DNA from: Mytilus edulis
Lineage: Eukaryota; Mollusca; Bivalvia; Mytilida; Mytilidae
Direction of reading: 5' to 3'
DNA: 64,000 nt
Assembly: GCF_963676685.1 (NCBI RefSeq)
Contig: NC_092352.1
Span: 21,471,117-21,535,116 of the forward strand
Shown here: positions 12,861 through 36,000 of the stretch, piece after piece
How positions within the stretch are numbered: the stretch's first letter is position 1
How the letters are laid out: the number at the start of each line of letters is the position of its first letter
Position numbers and translations under genes: made by a program
The notes under the pieces: generated by a model
Database searches by the model: none
What the model saw: only the letters and a program-made list of their open reading frames with translations
Told to the model about the DNA's origin: nothing

Positions 12861-13824
12861 TTTTTTCTAGTAGTTACACTACTACTAGTAATCTAAATCT
12901 TCTAATTTTCAGCTAATTCTATAGGAAAGCAAGACTTTTGTTATAACATTTATGCAAAGCGTTATATCACTTGTTAGCAAGCAGCTAAAGAACTACTTAA
13001 TAAGAATAAAAGGAGTTGTCAGGTAAGGGTTAATGAGATAGAAAACCAATGACAAACTAGAGGCTCTTAAGAGCCTGTGTCGCTCACTTTGGTCTATGGG
13101 CATATTAAACAAAAGACACAGATGGATTAAAGACAAAATTGTGTTTTGGGGATGGTGATGTGTTTGTAGATCTTACTTTACTGAACATTCATGCTACTTA
13201 CAATTATCTTCATCTATAACGAACTTGGCCCATTAGTTACAGAAGAAAATATTTTGTTAAAAATTTACAAAAAATTACAAAATTTATGAAAATTGTTAAA
13301 AATTGACTGTAAAGGGCAATAACTCCTTAAGGGGTCAGCTGACCATTTTGGTCATGTTGACTTATTTGTAGATCTTAATTTGCTGAACATTATTGCTGTT
13401 TACAGTTTATCTCTATCTACAATAATATTCATGATAATAATCAAAAACAGCAAAATTTCCTTAAAAATTACCAATTCAGGGGCAGCAACCTTATAATTAT
13501 ATCTATCTATAATGAACTCGGCCCAGTAGTTTCAATGGAAAATATTTTGTAAAAATTTACAAAAATTTATGAAATTTATGAAAATTGTTAAATATTGACG
13601 ATAAAGGGCAATAACTCCTTAAGGGGTCAATTGACCATTTTGGTCATGTCGACTTATTTGTAGATATTACTTTGCTGAACATTATTGCTGTTTAGTTTAT
13701 CTCCATCTATAATAATATTCAAGATATTAACCAAAAATGGCAAAATTTCCTTATAATTGCCAATTCAGGGACAGCAACCCAACAACCGATTGTCTAATTT
13801 GTCTGAAAATTTCAGGGCAGCTAG

Positions 13825-14295
13825 AGGTGTCATACCACCAATTAAAAGTTCCTATCTGTTCAACCAAATTTTGCAATTTTCACAGCTTTCTAAATATTTT
13901 ACCTTAAGTTTAACTTCATAGAAACTAGGTATATCCTGAATTGTACAGGTGTCACCTTTCTGCATGCCAATTTTAAACATACATTCAAAATCATATAAGA
14001 AAGAAGAGAGCTCCCGAAAGGAGGTACCACTAAAAATAACCCCTGGTTTTCTGGAAATCTTAAATTAGTATACCATGGAGCGCATTAATCCTCAATTTTA
14101 AATGCAAACTCCTAGACATGTAAAATTTGGCTCAAAATGGTCTTAATATATTTCTCTTTCAACAAAAGTTTCATTTCTGCAAGTTTGTTGGTTAGTTTAG
14201 GTGAACAATGACATCAAATGCACTATTTTTTGTCCGAGTAGGCCTACTTTCACATACGTTCTAAATTTGAGGGAGTAATTGGTGGTATGACACCT
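13825..14295. mobile_element. MITE M1, copy 1 (471 bp)
   Basis: Perfect 20-bp inverted ends AGGTGTCATACCACCAATTA. About 97% identical to 16250-16718 and in the same orientation. Confidence 0.9.
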
Positions 14296-14584
14296 AAAGA
14301 GACAAAAAAGTTGATTAGAAATCTTTTGTTTTGCTTTATTCTTAATCCTTAGTCAATTTGAAGTTAAAAACAGCCTTTCTGAGCATAATGCGACTTATAT
14401 TAAAAATTTCACAGCTCAATTTAAACTGACTGTAATGTATGACTTTGATAGAAAATACTTAAAAATTTTATTTTGGGCTACAGGAACATAAAGTTTCAAT
14501 ATCAAGATCAGTTTTTGCTGATTTTTACTTGTTTGTTCTACTACTTAAAAGACTTTCAACAATTTTTGCAATGCATTTAGTAAA

Positions 14585-15675
14585 CAAGAGTGCACACACT
14601 GAAATGTCTCGCCTTCTATACTAATCATTGATATTATGTTGATAGTCACAAGTATAAAGCTAAGCTTTATTACAACTGTCACATAAACTTAACATTAACC
14701 AAGATAACTAAACAAAGACCAATGAACCTTGAAAATGAGGTCAAGGTCAGATGAACCAAGCCAGGTAGACATGTACAGCTAACAATGCTTCTATACAACA
14801 TATATAGTTGACCCATTACTTATAGTTTAAGAAAAATAGACCAAAACACAAAAACTTAACACTGTGCAATGAACCGTGAAAATGAGGTCACGGTCAAATA
14901 AAACCTGCGCAACTGACATATTAGATCATAAAATATTTCCATACACCAAATATAGTTGACCTATGGCATACAGTATTAGATAAAAAGACCGAAACTCAAA
15001 AACTTAACTTTGACCACTGAACCATGAAAATGAGGTCAAGGTCACATGACATCTGCCCGCTAGACATGTACACCTTACAATCATTCCATACAACAAATAT
15101 AGTAGACCTATTGCATATAGTATGAGAAAAATAGACAAAAACACAAACATTTAACTATAACCACTGAACCATGAAAATGAGGTCAAGGTCAGATGACACC
15201 TGCCAGTTGGACATCTACACCTTACAGTCCTTCCATACACCGAATATACTAGCCCTATTGCTTATAGTATCTGAGATATGGACTTGACCACCAAAACTTA
15301 ACATTGTTCACTGATCCATGAAATGAGGTCGAGGTCAAGTGAAAACTGTCGGACAGACATGAGGACCTTGCAAGGTATGCACATATTAAATATAATTATC
15401 CTATTACTTATAATAAGTGAGAATTCAACATTACAAAAAATTTGAACTTTTTTTCAAGTGGTCACTGAACCATGAAAATGAGGTCAAGGACATTGGACAT
15501 GTGACTGACGGAAACTTCGTAACATGAAGCATCTATATACAAAGTATGAAGCATCCAGGTCTTCCACCTTCTAAAATATAAAGCTTTTAAGAAGTGAGCT
15601 AACACCGCCGCCGTAGCCGCCGCCGGATCACTATCCCTATGTCGAGCTTTCTGCAACAAAAGTTGCAGGCTCGAC
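14585..15675 (-). mobile_element. Helentron-like non-autonomous element, family 2, with a 145-bp tandem array
   Basis: On the minus strand it opens, after TTTTT, with a hairpin of stems GTCGAGC/GCTCGAC and CTGCAAC/GTTGCAG, then a GGCGGCGG tract. The core is six units of about 145-158 bp, each with the GAAAATGAGGTCAAGGTCA motif or a variant (about 14729, 14878, 15026, 15171, 15314 and 15472 on the plus strand). It ends AGTG TGTG CACT, CTTG, then TT. No protein is encoded. Confidence 0.65.
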
Positions 15676-16249
15676 AAAAATCCAAGGTATTGAAGTGTCA
15701 AGGAATATTGACCCTCCCTTTTTTTCATCTGGTGTCAGTAAAGTACTACAAATTGATCAAAAGTGCAGTCATGGTCATTTAACTGTTTTTATTTACATCA
15801 GTTAATAAAATTTAAGATATAAAAATTTCATTTGGAATAATAAATGGTATTTTTGTGAGTTTCTGCAGTGTTTACATTAGGCTATGCTATCTGCCAAGTA
15901 CATAGTATGATGCATTGATATAAGGGGTAAAAATCAAATAATTTCATTAAATCTGCATGACAAAATTTGTTTGGGGGTAGTAAATAACCTATGTTATAAT
16001 GTTTAACACCACAGAAACAACTTTCTGTGCATTTGTAACAATTTAGGACATTTTTTAATATTAAAGCATACTGTCAGGGTGAGAAAAGCTAAAAATAGCA
16101 CAAACTCAAGTTTTAGGCTCTAAATTTGCAATATGTGACATTTTGCCCCCAAAAAGATTGAAATGTGGCTACTATTACTTCAAATGATCAGTTAAGGCCA
16201 AAAAAATGAATTGTTTTCTGAATTTGATGTTTGACTGCATTTCGCTTAA

Positions 16250-16718
16250 AGGTGTCATACCACCAATTAAAAGTTCCTATCTGTTCAACCAAATTTTGCA
16301 ATTTTCACAGCTTTCTAAATATTTTACCTTAAGTTTAACTTCATAGAAACTAGGTATATCCTGAATTGTACAGGTGTCACCTTTCTGCATGCCAATTTTC
16401 AACATACATTCAAAATCATATAAGAAAGAAGAGCTCCAGAAAGGAGGTTCCACTAAAAATAACCCCTGGTTTTCTGGAAATCTTAAATTAGTATACCATG
16501 GAGCGCATTAATCCTCAATTTTAAATGCAAACTCCTAGACAGGTAAAATTTGGCTCAAAATGGTCTTAATATATTTCTCTTTCAACAAAAGTTTCATTTC
16601 TGCAAATTTGTTGGTTAGTTTAGGTGAAAAATGACATCAAATGCACTATTTTTTGTCCGAGTAGGCCTACTTTCACATACGTTCTAAATTTGCGGGAGTA
16701 ATTGGTGGTATGACACCT
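16250..16718. mobile_element. MITE M1, copy 2 (469 bp)
   Basis: The same perfect 20-bp inverted ends as 13825-14295. Together the two copies bracket 14296-16249 as direct repeats. Confidence 0.9.
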
Positions 16719-17754
16719 AAATCTTGACTTGATAAACAATTTAACTCTGAGTTAGATTTGCTCTAAATGCTTCGGTTTCTACATTTTACCCCTATGTTCT
16801 ATTTTTAGCCATGGCGGCCATCTTGGTTGGTTAGACATGTCATTGGACACATTTTTCAACTAGATACCTCAATGATGAATGTGGCCAAGTTTGGTTAAAT
16901 TTGGCCCAGTAGTTCCAGAGGAGAAGATGTTGTAAAAGTTAACAATGATGGACGATGATGGACGACAGATGATGGACGACGACGATGGACGCCAAGTGAT
17001 AAGAAAAGCTCACTTGGGCTTTTAGGCCAGGTGAGCTAAAAGACAAAAAGACATCTAAAGCAGGAAAACAAATGTGTAAACAAAATGTCAAGGTATATAA
17101 AAGCAGTGAATTAATGAAATATAAAAATGAACAATATAAAACAAATATGTACTGAAATTACTTGATATGATATGAAGTTTTTGTCTTCTTTGAAGCTAAT
17201 GAAAGGGTTTACTTTGGTCACAACTGTAAATCATTTGCTTCTTATGGCAACAGATTATTGTGTAAGTAATGTAAGCAACTATATGTTCAACCCAATCTTT
17301 GAGACATAATATTTGTGGTGTCCACTCATAAATACTAACTATACACAATTTAGTTGCCCTTTTACTCAAATACCTACTGAAAAAATAATGTGGAAAGAAG
17401 AAAGATTTGTTTAGTTATTGAAGCAAATATGGAGTCAAGAAGAAGAGAATTATACAAGCAGACATCAATACATCTGTATTTAACACATGGATTATCCAGG
17501 TCATATACCATCCAAAATATGAAGCTTTATACAAACAATTTACAATTCAGCTTCCAGATTGACAACCCTATGTCTCATTCAGTGACATTTGTTGCATGCA
17601 AGACAAAAACTACCATACATTTATTTCCTTAATGCACTCACTTAACCATGAAATTACCAGATGACAAATTTAGATCATAAGGCATTTGTTTATCCAAATC
17701 TTCTTCAATCTAAAAACTAAAAAAATTGACAAATAATTCATAGAGCTGTCATTG

Positions 17755-17885
17755 CTGTTCAGTGTGAGCCCAGGCTATGTGTTGAAGGTCATACTTTGAC
17801 CTATAATTGCTAACTTTTTATACATTGTGAATCAAATGGAGAGTTGTCTAATTGGCAATCAAACCACAACTTCTTATCTATATTT
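17755..17885 (+). repeat. Dispersed repeat R1, fragment
   Basis: CAGTGTGAGCCCAGGCTATG, GTTGAAGGTCATACTTTGAC and GAGAGTTGTCTAATTGGCAA match the long R1 copy at 6870-7170. Confidence 0.6.
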
Positions 17886-18228
17886 ATATCAGCTTAACTC
17901 TGGAACAACAAACTGGAAAATAAAAAAGACCTAAACTTTCTTTCAACGATCTCCACAATAATATAAAGTTTGGTGGTAGTCAATTCAGGAATACTTGAGT
18001 GTGAAAAATTACCTTAACTTCAAGGGTCAAAGTTCTTAACTCTGGAAAGACAAAACCAATACTCAAAAATAAACAAAAAACAGCATTGTTCCGTCAATTC
18101 TAATGTTGTATCAAAGGTATATGAGAATTATTTAAAGCAAGTTGGAATAATCTGTCAGTGTTTACCGACAGACATTGAAGGATGTATACACATAAACTGT
18201 CACAGAATATACAAAACCAAAGCTCTAC

Positions 18229-18234
18229 TTTATT
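18229..18234 (-). terminator. Possible ECHS1 polyadenylation signal
   Basis: AATAAA on the minus strand, 340 bp past the ECHS1 stop codon. The hexamer is frequent by chance in AT-rich DNA, so this is only a candidate. Confidence 0.3.
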
Positions 18235-18573
18235 TGTTATATAAAACTGACTTGCAATCAACATGATTGGATTTAATTCCCTGTTTAAGAATCTAATAAA
18301 TTTTGGGTAGTGATTTCAATCGCTTAGACCAAAGGGTTTTGATTTGGCTAACAATTTCTTAAACAATTGAAATTCCGCAATTTTCACTTGGGGCACACAC
18401 CAAGAAATTTCCCATAGTTCTTAAGATTTTGAAACTGTGAATTAAATAATGGTATACATTTTACAAACATACAAACTGTAATCATTCAATAGTCACAACT
18501 TAATAATAACACAATCAGAAACTACATTCGCTCTGTTTAATATATGAAAGACACTGATATTTATCACTTATTG

Positions 18574-29940
<11,367 letters not shown>

Positions 29941-30086
29941 CTTGCTAACCTTGACCTTTATGTCAACAGGAAGTGCTTCTCATGTACAATGGGGGTGTGT
30001 TGTCCAAAGAAGAAAACACAGCTACACTGTTGTTGTAATATTTGAAGTGAACATGTTGATAAACTGACACGAAAAGATATGATAAA
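29941..30086. promoter_or_regulatory. Shared bidirectional promoter of ECHS1 and WIPI3
   Basis: Only 146 bp separate the two divergent start codons, so both 5' UTRs and core promoters must lie here or overlap the other gene. It holds an ETS-type core ACAGGAAGTG (about 29967-29976). On the minus strand it has AAGGTCAAGGTTA (29947-29959), resembling an ERR/nuclear-receptor extended half-site. No clear TATA box is seen. Confidence 0.75.
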
Positions 30087-33000
30087 ATGAATTTAGAACA
30101 TGAAAATACACATGGGAACGGGCTGTTATACGCTGGATGGAACCAAGACCAAGGTTCGTCTGCACTGCAGCACCAAATTTTTCTCAGTTTCTTCCTATTA
30201 AAAAAGTACATATATCTAACCTTTATATGAAAATGCAAGTACAGGTTGATTTTATGTCTTTTGTCGCCTATAAGTGTTCAAAGAAGAGTCTTCCCCTCTC
30301 CTCCCCAACATAGAAAAAAATATTATTTAATATAACATGCATGATTAAATACAAGAATAGTGACAATTTTCATGATTGTAACTAAAGGGTTTAATTTAAG
30401 ATTTAAATTATTTAATTAGCAAAACAGTGAAATTTATATTATACACCTCAGTAATCACACTGGTTCAAACTAGATTTTTATTAGTAAAAACTCTTGCATT
30501 AAATTTACTCACTATATTATTTCGCTCTTTTTATTGGATATAAACTTTTCCTTTGTTGTTAATTGTTTATTTATACTATTGCAAAGTGTTTTCTTTACAT
30601 TTTTGAATTTGATATTACGTTGAAATTACCCACCCTCCCTCCCTTGTTAAATTTTTTTTTTCCTTTTATAAATTCATAGTGGCGGATGTTTGCCAAAAAA
30701 TTTGGTTATATATCTATGTTTATGTATTTTCATTTGTGTATTTAATTATTTATGATCTATTGTATTTTGTAATATATTGAAAAAATATTTATATCAGGCA
30801 ATACAAATTATACCTATTGACTTCCTTTTATTTCACCCACTTGATAATTGAGTGTAGGATTGTCTTTTACTGTCAAGTGTACAACGTCTGTTTTTCCCTA
30901 CTGTCAGCTGCAAATGAACCTTAATTTTTTTTTTATCATCAGTCGTCAAATCTCATTTTGTAACTTCCATTAGCCTTGTAAGGAGTAAAATATTTATCAT
31001 TAACATCAGTTTAACTAAAATTTTACAGTCATTTATCATGGGGAGTACCCAAATTTACCCTACAAAAGTCATGGAAACTAAAAGAGAGATACCAGAGCGA
31101 CAGTCAAACTCATAGATCGAAAATAAACGGACAACACAATGGCTAACAAAGAAAAAGACAAACAGACAAATAATAGTACACAAGACACAACATAGAAAAC
31201 TAAAGACTGAGCAACACTAACCCCATCAAAAACTGGGGCTGATCTCAGGTGCTCCAGAAGAGTAGGCAGATCCTGCTCTTCATGTGGCACCCGTCGTGTT
31301 GCTCATGTTATTACTAACTGGGTAAATAGTCTAATTTGGTAGGTCACATTTGTGAAAAGGGAAGGGGATTGTAGTAAGGCCATTAGAAAAATACACAATA
31401 TCATCTGTGAAACTTTTATTCCATTATGGTCAACCAACTCATGATGGCGTCTGTGAAATTAAACTGCATGTGAACTGTATACTGTTTTAATTAGTCAGGC
31501 ATGACTGCAGCTCATCGCCAACGACGCCAAGATGGTGACTTTTCATGTCAAGCAAGTTAACTATGGAATCCAGACTGGTATGCATGTTTTGATCAATCCA
31601 ACATGACAGTTTCTGTTACTTAATAAACACTCAGGCACATACAGAATGTTGCAGGTTTAACCCTTTACTCCAAGGAGATTTTTTTTTAAATTCTTGATTT
31701 GCATAGGATTTTTTTCAATAAGAAAAAATTATCAGGTTTAAAGTATTAATGCATTACAAAAACGAAAATTTCATCAATGAAATTCAAGTCAGATATTCTC
31801 ATGAATTTTTTTTTCATATTAGATACAATTTTTTAAAAGTTTGATGCAGACATTTTGTAGTCAAAGCGTTTCAACTTAGGTACTACACAGGCGTCAAAAG
31901 GCGTCATTATGGAGTAAAGGGGGTGGCGTCAAAAAGCGTCATTATGGAGGAAAGGGTTAAAGTAGTTTGTTGGTACCAAACCCTCCACCTAATCTGGAAC
32001 AATGGTGCAAAGGCAGAACACAAGAACGAAGATCTTTAAAATAAAAATCAATTATTGTTGGTAAAGCAGGTGGGACATTTATTTTAAGTGTGCAGTCTTG
32101 TCTAAATTTTAGCTAATGTCCCTTTACATAGGCGGATCCAGGGGGCCCCCCTTTTGTGTGAAAAATTTGGTTGATTATTTAGGGAATCACTGAAGCATGA
32201 CTGGAGCGGCCCCCTGCCCCTTAGGTCAGTCAGCGGGCCCCTTATGAAAAGTTCTGGATCCGCCACTGCTTTAAGAAAACAAATGGTTGAAACATTTGGA
32301 ATACTTATTATGGTTTGGTTTGTCTATTTACAGGATGTTTTGCTTGTGGAATGGAAAATGGATTCAGAGTATATAATGCTGACCCGCTGAAAGAAAAAGA
32401 AAGACAAGGTATGTACATGTATGTCATGTATCCTGTAAAGAATTATAAACCATTTTCTGAACAAAAAACTTAACTTGTGTACAAACATAATGTGATAAAA
32501 AAAATTCATAGCATAATACTAAACTGTAAAGGAAATATAATTTGCCAGATTTTTAATAAAAAGGATATCTCAAACTGAAAAGATAAAGTTAAGATTGTGC
32601 AGGTTGTTGCAAATACATGTATACATATGTATACTATAATAGTCCTTTTTGTTGATTTTGCAGCACAATGTTTCGGAAGATAGACCTTTTGATTTTACAC
32701 ATTAAAGAGTCAGTGTCTAAAGGAGTAGGTCCGGTAAGGATCAATTTTGGCCTCAAATTTCAAGTTCATCTGACGAATGAATTTGACCTCTTTTTAAACA
32801 CTTAAGTGTCTATTTCATTTGAATCAATTAGTTTATATGAAAGATTTTAACTGGTTTAGTCATTGAAAACGATCCGATTCAAGCTCAAATATGAAAAATC
32901 TACAAATGTACCAAATATGTCAAAAAATGTCACTTTTTAGATAGTTTTTGTCAAAAATGAAAGTGGCCGCATCCGTGTTCATCCAAAATCTTTATATATG

Positions 33001-36000
33001 TTATGTATTATCATAAAATACAACTTACATTTCAATATTAAGGATGAACACGGATGCGGCCACTTTCGTTTTACACGAAAACCGTCTAAAATTTAGCTAA
33101 AATGATAGAATTGTGAAGATTTCAGTAATTTAGCGTGACTTAATGGTGCTAGTACTCGATATATGTGCATTGTATTGCCAAAAACAACCAATATTTATGT
33201 AGCAGAAGCATTCTACTGTCCAATATATATTTAAAAGTTTACATTTTAACAATTTTGTAAAACTGCTATATTTTGGGGCCAAAAAGGGGTCTTACCGGAC
33301 CTACTCCTTTAGGTTCAGTCTATGGTCAAGATGTATTAGACATAAAAATATCATACTGAGTACATTTTGCACTTAGATGTAAATATGTATCCAGTTAAAT
33401 TGGGGTTATTGAATTTTAGTCTGCAACATCCTTTTTATACGGCCGCAAAAAATGAAATTTTTTTGGTCGTATATTGGTACAATGTATCACTTTGACGTCA
33501 TCGATGTCGTCGTCGTCAGAAGACATTTGGTTTTCGACTCTCTAACTTTAGTAAAAGTAAATAGAAATCTATGAAATTTAAACACAAGGTTTATGACCAT
33601 AAAAGGAAGGTTGGGATTGATTATGGGTGTTTTGGTCCCAACAGTTTAGGAATAAGGGGCCAAACAGGGCCCAAATAAGCATTTCTCTTGGTTTTCGCAC
33701 AATAACTTTAGTACAAGTAAACAGAAATCTATGAAATTTTAACATAAGGTCTATGACCATAAAAGGAAGCTTGGGATTGATTTTGGGAGTTTTAGTCCGA
33801 ACAGTTTAGGAATAAGGGGCCAAAAACAGGTCCCAAATAAGCATTTTTCTTTGTTTTTGCACAATAACTTTAGTATAAGTTAATAGAAATCTATGAAATT
33901 TTAACACAAGGTTTATGACCACAAAAGGAAGGTTTGGATTAATTTTTGGGATTTTTATTCCCAACGAATTAGGGGCCAAAAGGGTTCAAAATTAAACTTT
34001 GTTTGATTTCATGAAAAAATGAATTATTGGGGTTCTTTGATATGCCAAATGTAACCGTGTATTCAGATTCTTAATTTTTGGTCCTGTTTTCAAATTGGTC
34101 TACATTAAGGTCCAAAGGGTCCAAAATTAAAATTAGCTTGATTTTAACAAAAATTGAATTCTTGGGGTTCTTTAATATGCTGAATCTAAACATGTACTTA
34201 GATTTTTGATTATGGGCCCAGTTTTCAAATCCGGGTCCAAAATTATTATATTAAGTATTGTGCAATAGCAAGAAATTTTCAATTGCACAGTATTCCGCAA
34301 TAGCAAGAAATTTTCAATTGCACAGTATTCCGCAATAGCAAGAAATCTTCAATTGCACAGTATTGTGCAATAGCAAGAAATTTTCAATTGCACAGTATTG
34401 CGCAATAGCAAGAAATATCTAATTGCACAATATTGCACAATAGCAAGAAATATCTAATTGCACAATATTGCACAACAGCAAGAAATATTCAATTGCACAG
34501 TATTGTCCCGTTTTCAAATTGGTCTACATTAAGGTCCAAAGGGTAAAAAATTAAACTTTGTTTGATTTCAACAAAAATTGAATATATGGGGTTCTTCAAT
34601 ATGCTGAATCTAACCATGTATTTAGATTTTTAATATTTGGGCCCGGTTATCAAATTGGTCCACATTGAGGTCTAAAGGGTCTAAAATTGAACATTATTTG
34701 ATTTCATCAAAAATTGAATTCTTGGGGTTCTATGATATGCTGAATCTAACCATGTATTTAGATTTTGGATATTGGTAAATGTCCAATTTAAAATTTTTAA
34801 GTTTTTAAGTTTAAGTTCTTAGACCACATTCATTCTGTGTCAGAAACCTACTGTATGTTGTGTCAACTATTTAATCACAATCCAAATTCAGAGCTGTATC
34901 AAGCTTAAATGTTGTGTCCATACTTGCCCCAACTGTTCAGGGTTCGACCTCTGCGGTCGTATAAAGCTGCACCCTGCGGAGCATCTGGTTTACTGTGGAT
35001 TCAATTATTACTGACAATTTATAACAAATTCCTGTGTTTTAAATGTTTGTCATGTTCTTATCAAACCAGTTTTACCTTTATCATACATGTAGACAGGATA
35101 GTTGGAGGGGGAATGCCATTTCTATGGTATAATTTATCAATGGTTTTTCATAATGCTATTAATAATTGTTTTAGTCATAGAACATTTTTGTATACAGGTA
35201 TATTAATTTAGAATAGAATTAAGAAATAAATGTTTAATAATATTTATAACAAAAGAAAGGAACAAGCACAATAGTAAGAAACAATGACCCCAAAAATGCT
35301 TGCAGTTACTGTTGGGAGGGGGGATAGAAAATAATCATTTTATATATGTATATGTTCCTTTCTTTTAGATTTCTCTGATGGAGGAATTAGGCATGTGGAA
35401 ATGCTTTTCCGATGTAACTATTTAGCTCTAGTAGGAGGAGGGAAAAATCCCAAGTATCCATGTACAAAAGGTATGTAATTTGAATATGCAAGCATTTTGA
35501 TGCTCTTATTGATAATAGTCTAATAAAAGAAGGGTAGTGGCAGATAAATTTTTGATTCCTTCAATCATTCATGAAATAAATTGTCTGTCTTTTACAGTAA
35601 TTAACCAATGATATTTCATGCCTACCATCTTACAATTGCCATCTAAAGTACAACATAGTTTCAAGCAACTTTTAGATTATCGATCACTAAATATTAGCTT
35701 TTCAAATATTTTTTTTCACTACCGTTATTATTAAATATATAATTAGATCACATGAGGAGACATGGTCTTATGGCTAATAGTACACACATCCTCAAGATTC
35801 CAAATCACGATGTTAACAACTGTAGGTGACTGTATGGCCTTCAACAATTGAGCAAAGTCCATACCATAAGGAAAGTTATAAAAGGTGCCATCATGACAAA
35901 ATTTGAACCAGTTTAAACACAAAAAGGCCGATGACCTCATTATATAATTAAAGAAAAGAAAAGAAACACACATGATAAGAAGCAACAAATAGCTAACCAC

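Larger units (their letters stand above)
13057..17037 (-). mobile_element. Helentron-like family 1 copy interrupted by a 2.9-kb insertion
   Basis: The minus-strand 5' end is AGCTCACCTGGCC with its pairing arm, then a GTCGTCCATC tract; the 3' end is a GGCTCTTAAGAGCC hairpin followed by TCTAG and TT. Internal units repeat GGGCAATAACTCCTTAAGGG. Compared with the uninterrupted copy at 28753-29546, the sequence breaks after TTTCAGGGCAG and resumes at ATCTTGACTTGATAAAC. All of 13825-16718 is therefore inserted. Confidence 0.7.

Noticed and set aside
34260..34505. CRISPR-like array
   Set aside because: Units are contiguous 35-bp tandem repeats with no distinct spacers, in an animal intron.
34909..35211. 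ORF of 100 codons in WIPI3 intron 2
   Set aside because: It starts inside the 3' end of a family 4 element, has no recognisable domain, and the same region in the other copies is not open.
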